A stretch of 56,190 nucleotides of DNA from positions 1 to 56,190 of the forward strand of contig NZ_FNYT01000020.1 of assembly GCF_900109135.1 (NCBI RefSeq), read 5' to 3'. Each line of letters starts with the position of its first letter. Positions within the stretch are counted from its first letter, which is position 1. The position numbers and the translations under genes are program-made. Of this stretch, positions 48,021 through 56,190 are shown piece by piece. The notes beneath the pieces were generated by a model, which saw nothing but the letters and a program-made list of their open reading frames with translations, searched no databases and was not told where the DNA came from. Source of the DNA: Trichococcus ilyis (GTDB lineage: Bacteria > Bacillota > Bacilli > Lactobacillales > Aerococcaceae).

Positions 48021-50429
48021 TCAGTCGGCTTTGCCGGCGATCAGTTCTTTGGTTGCTTCCGTCGCACCTTCCAAAGCTGCCCATTTCCATTCCGTCACTT
48101 CCGGAATGTCTTCGCCGTTTTCGCGGATGAAGTTGTGGTGGAACGCCACCGTTTCCGTCATCCGTTGCGAGAAGGCTGCCGCTTCCGCGCCATAGACGGC
48201 GTTGGCCGCATCCTGCGCCAAGTGGAAACGATCCATCTCCGACAATACGCGCATATCGAACGGCGTTGTGATGTCCCCGTTCTCACGGTAGCCGTGGATG
48301 TGCAGGTTGTGGTTATGGCGATCGAAGAAGATATCGCGGATCAAGCCTTCAAAACCATGGAAGGCGAAGACGATCGGTTTGTCGGCCGTGAAATAGGCGT
48401 CGAAAGCTTCGTCGCTCAAGCCGCGCGGATGCACATCCGGGTGGCGCAGTTTCAACAGGTCGACAATGTTGATGAAGCGGATCTTCAGTTCCGGGAACTG
48501 TTTGTGCAGGATCGTGACTGCCGCCAGCGCTTCCAGGTTCGGTTCCGTTCCTGCCGCTGCGATCACGACATCCGGTTCTGCGTCTCCGCAAGTCGAAGCC
48601 CAGTCGATGACTTTCAAGCCATCTTTGACCAATACTTCCGCTTCTTCAGCCGAGTAGAATTGCGGACGCGGGTGTTTCGAAGACACGATCAGGTTGATCT
48701 GTTCCTCGGAAGCCATCGTTTCCGCCATCACGGCCATCAAGGAGTTCGCATCCGCCGGTAAGTACTCGCGGATGAATTCCGGTTTCTTCTCGGCCAAATG
48801 CGTCAACAGACCCGGATCCTGGTGGGTGTAGCCGTTGTGGTCCTGTTGGAACACGGTCGAAGTCGCGATCAGGTTCAAGGACGGGTAACGTTTGCGCCAT
48901 GTCTGTTCTTTGGCTTTGCGCAACCATTTGAAATGCTGGGTGATCATCGAATCGACGACGCGCAGGAAAGCCTCGTAGCTGGCGAAGAACCCGTGGCGGC
49001 CGGTCAGGACATAGCCTTCCAGGAAACCTTCCGCTTGGTGTTCGGACAGCTGCGAATCGATGACGCGGCCGGATGGGGAAAGCCACTCATCATAAGAAGG
49101 ATCGATCGCTTCCATCCAGACGCAGTTCGTCACTTCGAAGACTTTGTTCAGGCGGTTGGATTTGGTTTCATCCGGTCCGAAAATGCGGAAATTGTCCGGA
49201 TTGTCGCTGATCAGGTCGCGGGCGAAGTTGCCGAATTCGATCATGTCCTGGGCGATGATGGCGCCCGGTGTTGTCGTATCGACGGCATACTGTTTCCAAT
49301 CCGGAATGTTGAGCGGTTTCGGATCGATGCCGCCGTTCGTGATCGGGTTCGTTGCCATCCGTCGGTCGCCTTTCGGTGCCATTTCTTTCAATTCAGGCAC
49401 CAGTTTTCCGTCGGCCGTGAACAGCTCTTCCGGGCGGTAGGACTGCATCCAATCCACCAGCGCATCGATGTGCTCCATATGGTGGGCATCCACCGGAATC
49501 GGCACCTGGTGGGCACGGAAGCCGCCTTCGATCGGTTCGCCGTCCCAGTTTGTCGGGCCGGTCCAGCCTTTCGGTGTGCGGAAAATGATGACCGGCCATT
49601 TCGGCATCTTGGCTTCGGCAGCGGAGCCTTTGCGGGCTTCCGTTTGGATCGCTTTGATTTTCTCGACAGCCGCATCCAACACGTTGGCCATGATCGGGTG
49701 CACCGCTTCCGGTTCGGTCCCTTCCACGAACAACGGCTCCCAACCCATTCCTTCAAAGTATTGCGTCAATTCTTCGTTCGATTTGCGGTCGAGGATGGTC
49801 GGATTGGAGATCTTCCCGCCGTTCAAGTAAAGGATCGGCAAAACAGCCCCGTCCGTGACCGGATTGATGAACACATTCGAGAACCAACCAGCCGCCAAAG
49901 GACCGGTTTCAGCTTCCCCGTCACCAACGACAGTCGCTGCAATCACTTCCGGATTGTCGAAGATGGCGCCTGTTGCATGGGAAAGCGAATAGCCTAATTC
50001 TCCGCCTTCATGGATCGATCCGGGTGTTTCCGGTGCCGCATGGGAAGCTACCCCGCCCGGGAAGGAGAATTGTTTGTAGAGTTTCGTCAACCCTTCCAGA
50101 TCTTCGGTGATTTCCGGATAAATTTCCGTGTAGGAGCCGTCCAGATAGGAGTTCGAAACCATGACTTGGCCGCCATGTCCTGGCCCTTCGACGTAGAACA
50201 TGTTCAGGTCACATTTATTGATGACGCGATTCAAGTGGGCATAGATGAAATTCTGGCCGGAGATCGTTCCCCAGTGGCCGATTGGATGGAGTTTCACATC
50301 GGTTTCCTCGATCGGGCGTTGCAGCAAGGGGTTGTCCTTCAGGTACAGTTGCCCTACGGAGATGAAATTGGCGGCGCGCCAGAAGGCATCCACCTTGTCC
50401 AGATATGCTTTTGAATCAAATACAGTCAT
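48021..50429 (-). CDS. xpkA: Xylulose-5-phosphate/fructose-6-phosphate phosphoketolase
   Basis: An 802-residue phosphoketolase of full length. The thiamine-diphosphate site includes [17 protein letters not shown] (about residues 165-182) and the earlier EGPGHGG with active-site histidines. [17 protein letters not shown] is a family N-terminal segment. It cleaves xylulose-5-phosphate with phosphate into glyceraldehyde-3-phosphate and acetyl phosphate. It follows araA on the same strand but after a terminator, with a cre-like site in between, so it is probably made both alone and as read-through from the arabinose operon. AAAAGGAGC precedes the ATG. Confidence 0.97.
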   Translation of the reverse strand: MTVFDSKAYLDKVDAFWRAANFISVGQLYLKDNPLLQRPIEETDVKLHPIGHWGTISGQNFIYAHLNRVINKCDLNMFYVEGPGHGGQVMVSNSYLDGSYTEIYPEITEDLEGLTKLYKQFSFPGGVASHAAPETPGSIHEGGELGYSLSHATGAIFDNPEVIAATVVGDGEAETGPLAAGWFSNVFINPVTDGAVLPILYLNGGKISNPTILDRKSNEELTQYFEGMGWEPLFVEGTEPEAVHPIMANVLDAAVEKIKAIQTEARKGSAAEAKMPKWPVIIFRTPKGWTGPTNWDGEPIEGGFRAHQVPIPVDAHHMEHIDALVDWMQSYRPEELFTADGKLVPELKEMAPKGDRRMATNPITNGGIDPKPLNIPDWKQYAVDTTTPGAIIAQDMIEFGNFARDLISDNPDNFRIFGPDETKSNRLNKVFEVTNCVWMEAIDPSYDEWLSPSGRVIDSQLSEHQAEGFLEGYVLTGRHGFFASYEAFLRVVDSMITQHFKWLRKAKEQTWRKRYPSLNLIATSTVFQQDHNGYTHQDPGLLTHLAEKKPEFIREYLPADANSLMAVMAETMASEEQINLIVSSKHPRPQFYSAEEAEVLVKDGLKVIDWASTCGDAEPDVVIAAAGTEPNLEALAAVTILHKQFPELKIRFINIVDLLKLRHPDVHPRGLSDEAFDAYFTADKPIVFAFHGFEGLIRDIFFDRHNHNLHIHGYRENGDITTPFDMRVLSEMDRFHLAQDAANAVYGAEAAAFSQRMTETVAFHHNFIRENGEDIPEVTEWKWAALEGATEATKELIAGKAD

Positions 50430-50457
50430 TTTTATTGCTCCTTTTCAGTTGTATTTT

Positions 50458-50471
50458 TGAAAACGCTTGCG
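50458..50471. promoter_or_regulatory. cre-like site upstream of phosphoketolase
   Basis: TGAAAACGCTTGCG matches ten of fourteen bases of a perfect cre (TGTAAGCGCTTACA) and lies 29 bases before the start codon, just past the araA terminator. Repression by CcpA is typical for this gene in lactic acid bacteria. Confidence 0.5.
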
Positions 50472-50498
50472 AACACTTTCACAAATGTCCTCGAAAAA

Positions 50499-50528
50499 AT
50501 CGGTTTGACGATTTATTGCCAAACCGAT
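50499..50528 (-). terminator. Terminator between araA and phosphoketolase
   Basis: ATCGGTTTG/CAAACCGAT stem followed by TTTTTTC on the minus strand, seven bases after the araA stop. Confidence 0.85.
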
Positions 50529-50537
50529 CGAAAAAAA

Positions 50538-51962
50538 CTATTTGATCAAAGCTACTTCAAGACCGACCAGTTTCGCCCATGCCAGGATCTGATCTGTGCT
50601 CAAGCTCAAGGATACGACTGTGTGGTGGCCGCCGCCAGCTTCGATCCAAGCGCGGATGCCGTCGTGGAAGTTCGGTTTTACTTCCCACAGAACGCGTGCG
50701 ACCGGAAGATTCGGCGCTGCTTCGGTCGGTTCGAAAGCGGCAACTTCATTCACCAACAATTTGTAGTGCGTTCCGAAGTCAGCCATCGAAACGACTACGC
50801 CGTCCCCTGCTTTGCCGTCGAAGACAAGGCGGGCAGGTTCTTCGCGATTGCCCATCGATAATGGTGCGATCAGGATTTTTGGTTTGTTGACTGCCAGTCC
50901 TGGGTCGACTTCCAGCATATGCGATTGCAGGATTGCTTCTTTGCCTGCAGCCATTTCGTACGTGTAGTCTTCCATGAATCCGGTGTCGATGTTGTGGGAC
51001 ATGATCTTCATCATGCGGTCGATTGCGGCTGTTTTCCAGTCGCCTTCGCCTGCGAATCCGTAGCCGTCCGCCATCAGACGTTGCACGGCCAAACCAGGGA
51101 GCTGCTGCATGCCATATAGGTCTTCGAAGTTTGAAGTGAAAGCTGTGTAGCCGCCTGCTTCCAAGAACCGGCGGATGCCGATTTCCTGACGCGCCTGCAC
51201 TTTGACATGCGCTTCCCATTTGTCGTGCGCGTAGTCGCCGTAGTCGAAATCATACAGCTCTTTGTATTCATTGAACAAAGCATCGACTTCTGCATCTTCG
51301 ACCGCATCCACATACTGGACCAGATCGCCGATGCCATAGTAATCGACCGTCCAGCCGAATTGGATCTGCGCTTCCACTTTATCGCCTTCCGTCACGGCAA
51401 CGTTGCGCATATTGTCGCCGAAACGCGCCACTTTGATGCCGAAGCTTTCATTGTAGGCTACTGCAACGTCCATCCATTCCGCGATCTGGGTTTGGACATT
51501 TTCGCGTTCCCAATAGCCGACGACGACTTTGTTGTTCTTTTTCAGGCGCGCATTGATGAAGCCGTACTCGCGGTCGCCGTGTGCGGCTTGGTTCAGGTTC
51601 ATGAAATCCATATCGATGGTTGCCCAAGGGATGCTCTCATTGAATTGGGTAGCCAGATGCAGCAACGGTTTTTGCAATAATTTCGTGCCGCGGATCCACA
51701 TTTTGGCCGGCGAGAAGGTATGCATCCATGTGATGACACCAGCCACTTCATCGCGGTAGTTGACTTCTTTCATGATTTTCGTGATCACATCGGGCGTAAC
51801 CGCCAATTCCTGCAGCACGATCGGATAAGGCAGTTTGCCGCTGTTGTTCAAGCTTTCCACGATGACCGCCGCGTTGTTCTTCACTGTCTGCAATGCTTCT
51901 TCACCATACAGATGTTGCGATCCGACTACGAACCAAAATTCTTTTTTGCCTACTTCTAACAT
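50538..51962 (-). CDS. araA: L-arabinose isomerase
   Basis: A 474-residue enzyme converting L-arabinose to L-ribulose with a manganese ion. [19 protein letters not shown] is the conserved N-terminus, [16 protein letters not shown] and [14 protein letters not shown] are core motifs, [12 protein letters not shown] carries a metal-binding glutamate, and [13 protein letters not shown] near residue 447 a metal-binding histidine. Normal length. Third gene of araB-araD-araA, 26 bases after araD, with AGAGGAGC before the ATG. Confidence 0.98.
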   Translation of the reverse strand: MLEVGKKEFWFVVGSQHLYGEEALQTVKNNAAVIVESLNNSGKLPYPIVLQELAVTPDVITKIMKEVNYRDEVAGVITWMHTFSPAKMWIRGTKLLQKPLLHLATQFNESIPWATIDMDFMNLNQAAHGDREYGFINARLKKNNKVVVGYWERENVQTQIAEWMDVAVAYNESFGIKVARFGDNMRNVAVTEGDKVEAQIQFGWTVDYYGIGDLVQYVDAVEDAEVDALFNEYKELYDFDYGDYAHDKWEAHVKVQARQEIGIRRFLEAGGYTAFTSNFEDLYGMQQLPGLAVQRLMADGYGFAGEGDWKTAAIDRMMKIMSHNIDTGFMEDYTYEMAAGKEAILQSHMLEVDPGLAVNKPKILIAPLSMGNREEPARLVFDGKAGDGVVVSMADFGTHYKLLVNEVAAFEPTEAAPNLPVARVLWEVKPNFHDGIRAWIEAGGGHHTVVSLSLSTDQILAWAKLVGLEVALIK

Positions 51963-51988
51963 ATTGTCAGCTCCTCTGATTTTCTGTT

Positions 51989-52690
51989 TTATTTAGTTTT
52001 CTGCCCGTAATAGGCGTCTTTTCCGTGTTTTCTTAAATAATGCTTGTCCAGGATGCGCTGCGGCAGTTCTTCCGCAAAATTGTTCAACTGACGGGCGAAC
52101 AGGTTGGTTTTGCAGACCTCATCCAACACGACGGCATTCAGTACTGCCCCCTTGGCGTCCTTGGCCCAAGTGAAAGGCCCGTGCCCATGCAGCAAGACGC
52201 CGGGGACTTCCATCGGCTTGATGCCGCGCTCGCGGAAAGTCTCGACGATGGCGTATCCCGTCTCCGCTTCGTAACCACGATCAATCTCTTCCTGCGTCAG
52301 GAAACGGGCGCATGGGACGGTGCCGTAGAAAGTATCGGCGTGCGTAGTCCCCATGGCCGGCACATCCAATCCGGCTTGCGCCCAGATCGTCGCCCAAGTC
52401 GAATGCGTGTGCACGACGGCGCCGATTTCCGGGAATTCCTTGTACAAAACCGCATGCGTAGGCATGTCGGATGACGGATTCAGCTCCCCTTCGATGACGT
52501 TGCCGTCAAAGTCGCAGACGACCATGTCGCTTGCCTGCATGTCGTCATAGCCGACGCCGCTCGGCTTGATGACGAACAAGCCTTTTTCGCGGTCGACCGC
52601 GCTGACGTTTCCCCATGTGTATTTGATCAGTCCCCGCTCCGGCAATTCCAGATTGGCTTGAAAAACTTCTTCTTTTAATTGTTCCAGCAA
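51989..52690 (-). CDS. araD: L-ribulose-5-phosphate 4-epimerase
   Basis: A 233-residue class II aldolase-fold epimerase that makes D-xylulose-5-phosphate. The zinc ligands lie in VHTHSTWAT (two histidines) and [10 protein letters not shown] (third), with the catalytic acid region [12 protein letters not shown] between. [13 protein letters not shown] is the family phosphate-binding segment. The start codon is TTG (52690), well placed after AAGGAAGG, with no nearby ATG in frame. Second gene of the arabinose operon. Confidence 0.97.
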   Translation of the reverse strand: MLEQLKEEVFQANLELPERGLIKYTWGNVSAVDREKGLFVIKPSGVGYDDMQASDMVVCDFDGNVIEGELNPSSDMPTHAVLYKEFPEIGAVVHTHSTWATIWAQAGLDVPAMGTTHADTFYGTVPCARFLTQEEIDRGYEAETGYAIVETFRERGIKPMEVPGVLLHGHGPFTWAKDAKGAVLNAVVLDEVCKTNLFARQLNNFAEELPQRILDKHYLRKHGKDAYYGQKTK

Positions 52691-52723
52691 GATGATTCCT
52701 TCCTTTCTATCCCAAATTCAACT

Positions 52724-54334
52724 TTATCTCAAACGCAAATGCGCAACTGCTGCTTGTTCGATCGCCAAACCTTCCTGGTAGCGTTCGATGAATGTGCCGA
52801 AACCTTCAACGTCGCGCGCATCGGGAGCGATCGTGCTGCCTTCATCGGCACCGAATACTTTCATATCCAAAAATGCATCCAAGGTCTCTGCCGTTTCTTT
52901 GCGATCCATGTAGGCAGCCAACAATGCGATGCCCCATGCGCCGCCTTCTCCGGCCGTCTCCATGACGGTTACCGGCGCGTCCATGACGGCAGCCAAGACT
53001 TTCTGGCCGACTTCAGGCGTTTTGAAGATGCCGCCGTGGCCGACGATCTTGTCGATCGCGACATGTTCCTGCTTGAGGATGTTCATGCCGATCTTCATGG
53101 CGCCGAAAGCGGTGAAGAGATGCGTGCGCATGAAGTTCGCCAAATTGAAGTTGCTTTCCGGCGTGCGGACAAACAACGGCCGGCCTTCCGCCAGGTGAGT
53201 GATGTTCTCGCCTGAGTAATAACCGTAAGAGAGCAAGCCACCGCAATCGGCATCCCCTTCGAGGGCCTTGTTGAACAACGTTTCGAATAATTTGTCCGTA
53301 TCAATTGCGAATCCGGCCGCTACGCTGAACTCCCGGAAAAGCTTGACCCAGGCGTTGATGTCGGATGAGCAATTGTTGGTGTGGACCATCGCGACCAGGC
53401 TGCCTGCCGGTGTCGTCACGAGATCGATTTCCGGATGCACTTCGTTCAGGTCCTGCTCCAATACGATCATCGCGAATGCCGAAGTCCCGGCGGATACATT
53501 CCCGGTGCGTTCCGCCACGCTGTTCGTGGCGACCATCCCGGTTCCGGCGTCCCCCTCCGGCGCGCACAGCGGGATATCCGCTTCCAATGTGCCGGTCGGA
53601 TCAAGCAGTCTGGCTCCCGCTTCCGTCAGATTGCCGGCTGCGTCCCCCGCCAGCAATACTTCCGGCAGCAGATCCGCCACGCTCCAAGCCGCACCTTTTG
53701 CTGCGGCAACGTCATCGAACTGTCTAAGCATCCGTTCGTCATAATTTTTCTTCTCGACATCGATCGGGAACATCCCGGATGCGTCGCCGATCCCCAGCAC
53801 TTTTTTGCCTGTCAGTTGCCAGTGGATGTAGCCCGCCAAAGTCGTAAAGAAAGCGACTTCATTTACATGCGCTTCCTTATTCAAAACCGCTTGATACAGG
53901 TGGGCGATGCTCCAGCGTTGCGGGATGTTGTAGTTGAAAAGTGCGGTCAATTCCTTTTCGGCATCCGCGGTGATGGCGTTGCGCCAAGTCCGGAACGGCA
54001 CCAACAGTTCATTTTCCTGATTGAAGGCCATGTAGCCGTGCATCATCGCGCTGAAACCGATCGAGCCGACTGCGGTCAGGGTGACGCCGTATTTCTCCTG
54101 GACTTCGCGCATCAGTTCTGCGTAACTCGTTTGAAGGCCTTCCCAAATCTGATCCAACGAATAGGTCCAAATACCGTCCACCAGTTGGTTTTCCCATTCG
54201 TAGCTGCCGGATGCGACCGGAGCGAAGCGGGAGTCGATCAGCACCGCTTTGATGCGGGTGGATCCAAATTCGATTCCGATGCTCGTCTGGCGCGATTCGA
54301 TGTCAGTGATTATCGCTTGTAACTTCTCAGTCAA
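52724..54334 (-). CDS. araB: L-ribulokinase
   Basis: A 536-residue FGGY-family kinase that phosphorylates L-ribulose. [16 protein letters not shown] is the N-terminal ATPase motif, [16 protein letters not shown] substrate-binding, and [20 protein letters not shown] with [17 protein letters not shown] the C-terminal FGGY signature. First gene of the operon. The start codon is TTG (54334) seven bases after AAAGGAGG. Its promoter contains an AraR operator between -35 and -10 and a second one upstream. Confidence 0.97.
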   Translation of the reverse strand: MTEKLQAIITDIESRQTSIGIEFGSTRIKAVLIDSRFAPVASGSYEWENQLVDGIWTYSLDQIWEGLQTSYAELMREVQEKYGVTLTAVGSIGFSAMMHGYMAFNQENELLVPFRTWRNAITADAEKELTALFNYNIPQRWSIAHLYQAVLNKEAHVNEVAFFTTLAGYIHWQLTGKKVLGIGDASGMFPIDVEKKNYDERMLRQFDDVAAAKGAAWSVADLLPEVLLAGDAAGNLTEAGARLLDPTGTLEADIPLCAPEGDAGTGMVATNSVAERTGNVSAGTSAFAMIVLEQDLNEVHPEIDLVTTPAGSLVAMVHTNNCSSDINAWVKLFREFSVAAGFAIDTDKLFETLFNKALEGDADCGGLLSYGYYSGENITHLAEGRPLFVRTPESNFNLANFMRTHLFTAFGAMKIGMNILKQEHVAIDKIVGHGGIFKTPEVGQKVLAAVMDAPVTVMETAGEGGAWGIALLAAYMDRKETAETLDAFLDMKVFGADEGSTIAPDARDVEGFGTFIERYQEGLAIEQAAVAHLRLR

Positions 54335-54393
54335 AACGTTTCCTCCTTTTTCGGTGCACCCTTCCGAGGATGCTGTCCGTTCTTCTTGGGTTC

Positions 54394-54422
54394 ATTATAT
54401 TCCATATGTACGTACATGTAAA
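54394..54422 (-). promoter_or_regulatory. araBDA promoter with AraR operator O1
   Basis: Minus-strand -35 TTTACA (54417-54422), 17-base spacer, -10 TATAAT (54394-54399). The palindrome ATGTACGTACAT (54406-54417) fills most of the spacer and fits the AraR half-site rule TGTNCGNACA, so bound AraR would exclude polymerase. Confidence 0.88.
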
Positions 54423-54439
54423 TAGAATTTTGAAATATT

Positions 54440-54449
54440 TGTCCGAACA
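54440..54449. promoter_or_regulatory. AraR operator O2
   Basis: TGTCCGAACA fits the TGTNCGNACA rule, 33 bases from O1 (about three helical turns), which would let two AraR dimers on one DNA face cooperate. Confidence 0.7.
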
Positions 54450-54457
54450 CAAAAAAA

Positions 54458-54490
54458 GATGCGCGAACGACAGCCTGTCGCTTGTGCATC
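54458..54490 (-). terminator. Second terminator downstream of araR
   Basis: GATGC..CGACAG pairing with CTGTCG..GCATC (three mismatches), followed by seven T residues on the minus strand. It isolates the araB promoter from araR transcription together with the terminator at 54550-54581. Confidence 0.75.
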
Positions 54491-54549
54491 ACCCGCTTCC
54501 GGAGGATAACGCTAAGACCGGCCAGAAAGCTTGATACAGCAACAAAAAA

Positions 54550-54581
54550 AAGAAGCCATCCCGACTCAGGGACAGCTTCTT
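54550..54581 (-). terminator. Terminator of araR
   Basis: AAGAAGC..TCCC/GGGA..GCTTCTT stem with eight T residues following on the minus strand, directly after the araR stop. Confidence 0.88.
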
Positions 54582-54584
54582 GCT

Positions 54585-55664
54585 TCAGTTAGTGATCCGT
54601 TTGACCGAGTCGCGGATGATCAGTTCCGGCTCGAATATTTTGTTGCCTGTCATCTCTTGCTGTACGGCCAGCATGATCCATTCCGCGGCGGCCTCGCCCA
54701 ATTCTTCTTTCGGATGGGAGAGCGTCGTCAGCTTGACGCTGCCGGCCGTGCTCAGGAACGAGTCGTCGTTGCCGATCACCGAATAGTCTTCGGGGACGCG
54801 TTTGCCCATGGCTGCCAGTGCTTGGATCAGTCCCTGCGCCACTTCATCGTTGTAGCAGACGATACCGGTGACTTCCTGCTCGCGCGCCAGTTTCTCCCGC
54901 AACGTTTCGAACACTTGCGCTTTGGTTTCTGTCGTGTACGTATAAACATTTTTCGGATCGAAATTTGTCCGCATCTCTTCGTGGGCTTTGATGAAGCCTT
55001 TCATCCGGTACTTCCCTTGCAGGTCGTCGATCTTCGTGATCAGCGCCAGATGCTGATGGCCCTGCTCGAAGAGATGTTTCGTGGCAAGATAGCCCGCTTT
55101 CGTGTCGTTGACGCAGATGAACGGGACCGACAGCTCTTCGTAATAGGCATTGATCATGACGACCGGTATGCCGCGTTCCTTGAAGGAAAGGTAATAGGCC
55201 AGATTCGGATTGTATTGGTTACTCTTAGTCGGTTCAACGATAAGCCCCGAAACGCCTTGGCTGAGCATCTGTTCCAGACATGCCCGCTCCTGGTCGACAT
55301 CGTTGTTCGTGCTGGCCAACAACAAGGAGTAGCCGTTTTCCCGCAGCTTCTGCTCGATGCCGCGGATGATCGACGGGAAAATGTAATCCGACAGATAGGT
55401 CGTGATGACGCCGATCGTCTTGCTGGAGGACACGCCATCGCCGCGCCGCTGATAGCTGTCGTCGACATAAGTGCCGGAACCTTTCTCCTTGCGCAGGAAG
55501 CCTTCATTCACCAATAAGGCGATCGCTTCCCGGACGGTATGGCGGCTGACCCCGTAATCCTTCTGCAGCTGCAGTTCGGGCGGAATGACTTTGCCTACCA
55601 CAAACTCATTCGACAGTATTTTTGAACGTATTTCATCGGCAATCACCTGGTATTTTGTTTTCAT
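54585..55664 (-). CDS. araR: AraR arabinose repressor (GntR HTH fused to LacI-type sensor)
   Basis: A 359-residue chimeric regulator typical of Firmicute AraR. Residues 1-70 are a GntR winged helix (KYQVIADEIRSKILSNEF; YGVSRHTVREAIALLVNEGFLRKEKGSGTYV). Residues 80-355 are a LacI/GalR-type binding domain (IGVITTYLSDYIFPSIIRGIE; GLIVEPTKSN; GIVCYNDEVAQGLIQAL) that binds arabinose. It represses araBDA and itself, and operators are visible at both promoters. The start at 55664 has GGGGAG upstream. The in-frame extension to 55835 runs through the repeat array and is not coding. Confidence 0.97.
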   Translation of the reverse strand: MKTKYQVIADEIRSKILSNEFVVGKVIPPELQLQKDYGVSRHTVREAIALLVNEGFLRKEKGSGTYVDDSYQRRGDGVSSSKTIGVITTYLSDYIFPSIIRGIEQKLRENGYSLLLASTNNDVDQERACLEQMLSQGVSGLIVEPTKSNQYNPNLAYYLSFKERGIPVVMINAYYEELSVPFICVNDTKAGYLATKHLFEQGHQHLALITKIDDLQGKYRMKGFIKAHEEMRTNFDPKNVYTYTTETKAQVFETLREKLAREQEVTGIVCYNDEVAQGLIQALAAMGKRVPEDYSVIGNDDSFLSTAGSVKLTTLSHPKEELGEAAAEWIMLAVQQEMTGNKIFEPELIIRDSVKRITN

Positions 55665-55685
55665 CGTTTGCTCCCCTTCTGCATA

Positions 55686-55727
55686 TGTCCGTACAAATAG
55701 TATAGTGAATTGAGCAGAAAAATACAA
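55686..55727 (-). promoter_or_regulatory. araR promoter with AraR operator O3
   Basis: Minus-strand -35 TTGTAT (55722-55727), 17-base spacer, -10 TATACT (55699-55704). TGTCCGTACA (55686-55695) lies at the expected transcription start and fits TGTNCGNACA, so autoregulation is likely. Confidence 0.82.
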
Positions 55728-55745
55728 GTGCGGTATTTTTGTAAC

Positions 55746-55827
55746 TTGTCGGATATGGTCAAGGTATCCGACAATCTGCGCGCGTCGGCTTTGGAATTTG
55801 TCGGATAACCCCGAAGTATCCGACAAC
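55746..55827. repeat. Diverged 52-bp palindrome array (two units)
   Basis: Two units with TTGTCGGAT arms start at 55746 and 55798, 52 bases apart, each with an eleven-base loop and ATCCGACAA right arm. Arms, loop length and period equal those of the 43.2-kb array, while the loop sequences (ATGGTCAAGGT; AACCCCGAAGT) and the linker are unrelated. It stands upstream of araR, about 25 bases from the 3' end of the group II intron. Confidence 0.85.
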
Positions 55828-55850
55828 CACAACACGGACTGCTCCCTGCA

Positions 55851-56190
55851 ATCGAGTAGGAGGAGCCAACAGGCTCCGACCTCTCACACCACCGTGCGTA
55901 CGGTTCCGTACACGGCGGTTCAATATCTTAAGTAAGCAGACTCTACCAGATGGCTTAATGGCGTTAGGCCCCATTGGTGGAGTCTTTTCGTTGTAAGAGC
56001 CCGATGAACTTCAGGCGTTTTGGAAAGCCTCCAGTATTTCTTTCTGGAGAACCCGATGCGCTTGGCGCTGTCTTTATCGAGACCAAGCTTGATTAGTCTG
56101 TTAATCTTCGTGCGTGTCCTTTTCCAACGTTTGAGGATAAGTTGTCTGATTCTGCGGTTCAGCCATTGTTCTGTCCTTCGGATGAATTTC
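55851..56190 (-). mobile_element. Group II intron, 3' part (partial)
   Basis: Contains the end of a maturase gene, then a domain V-like hairpin (about 55887-55921, GAACCGCCGTGTACGG paired with GTACGCACGGTGGTG), then a domain VI-like stem (about 55852-55884, GTCGGAGCC/GGCTCC) and a CTACTCGAT tail, giving a 3' splice site at about 55851. The 5' part lies beyond the right edge. Boundary uncertain by a few bases. Confidence 0.88.
55920..56190 (-). CDS. ltrA: Group II intron reverse transcriptase/maturase, C-terminal part
   Basis: About 90 residues open to the right edge. They read W-L-N-RRIRQLILKRWKRTRTK, a G-L-x-x-x-x-A-x-x-IGFSRKKYWRL segment and a final HQWGLTPLSHLVESAYLRY, the maturase X/thumb region (GIIM type). 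No HNH endonuclease follows before the stop, so it is one of the endonuclease-lacking classes, or the intron homes by priming on other DNA ends. Subclass cannot be fixed from this fragment. It is encoded within domain IV of the intron above. Confidence 0.9.
   Translation of the reverse strand, partial: KFIRRTEQWLNRRIRQLILKRWKRTRTKINRLIKLGLDKDSAKRIGFSRKKYWRLSKTPEVHRALTTKRLHQWGLTPLSHLVESAYLRY

Noticed and set aside
54492-54530. Possible remnant of the triple-hairpin element (GCTTCCGGAGGATAACGC)
   Set aside because: Only about 20 bases resemble the repeat core, and no second arm or module is found, so chance similarity is likely.
1-56190. tRNA genes, prophage, plasmid origin or insertion sequences
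   Set aside because: No cloverleaf, integrase, transposase, terminal repeats or replication genes were recognised. The only mobile element seen is the group II intron at the right end.

Overview
The window looks like a piece of a low- to mid-GC Gram-positive chromosome (Bacilli, order Lactobacillales). The 16S rRNA 5' end, strong GGAGG ribosome sites, LexA/CcpA/AraR-type operators, a phosphoketolase pathway and an lrgAB pair all fit. A Carnobacteriaceae member such as Trichococcus is my best guess, but that is inference. GC is roughly half and coding density is high.

Layout. 1-500: 5' end of an rRNA operon (minus strand) with three tandem promoters. 0.6-5.1 kb: MATE exporter with MarR regulator, then glycerate kinase divergent from a CdaR-type regulator. 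5.4-9.2 kb: five-gene operon of a nucleoside phosphorylase and a complete ECF importer (S, T, two ATPases). 9.4-10.5 kb: lrgAB. 11-17.4 kb: an OFA-family MFS carrier, an MpsC/DUF2294 protein, and a CstA/BtsT carrier beside a LytS-LytR pair, resembling the pyruvate-sensing network of enteric bacteria. 17.6-24.8 kb: thioredoxin-like protein, a pRiA4b ORF-3-like protein, and a LysR-controlled cluster (FabK-like flavoprotein, CoA-transferase, OFA carrier). 24.9-34.3 kb: single genes for stress, metal and house-cleaning functions (OsmC, MerR, two Cof-type HAD phosphatases, CorA, a LexA-controlled two-gene operon, XRE, SulP, a HEPN-like/CBS protein, VOC, RibD-like). 34.7-43.1 kb: ChvE-GguA-GguB-type sugar ABC importer with an orphan EIIB-like protein, divergent from a three-component sensor (lipoprotein, histidine kinase, YesN-type regulator). 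43.4-47.9 kb: AraC regulator and a heterodimeric ABC exporter. 48-55.7 kb: phosphoketolase, araA, araD, araB and araR. 55.85 kb to the end: 3' end of a group II intron with its maturase.

How it works together. The right half is a pentose unit: the extracellular sugar sensor and ABC importer feed arabinose to AraA/AraB/AraD, and xylulose-5-phosphate is then cleaved by phosphoketolase. AraR operators and candidate CcpA (cre) sites give specific and global control. The left half is rich in carboxylate and overflow-metabolite transport (CstA, two OFA carriers, LrgAB) controlled by LytTR and LysR regulators.

The least explained signals are non-coding. One is a 52-bp-period array of GTTGTCGGAT/ATCCGACAAC palindromes, found at 43.17-43.36 kb and again, with different loops and linkers but the same geometry, at 55.75-55.83 kb. 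The second is a 130-bp triple-hairpin element present four times in intergenic spaces, three of them between convergent genes. The third is a small two-gene operon of unknown proteins whose promoter holds a LexA box between -35 and -10.
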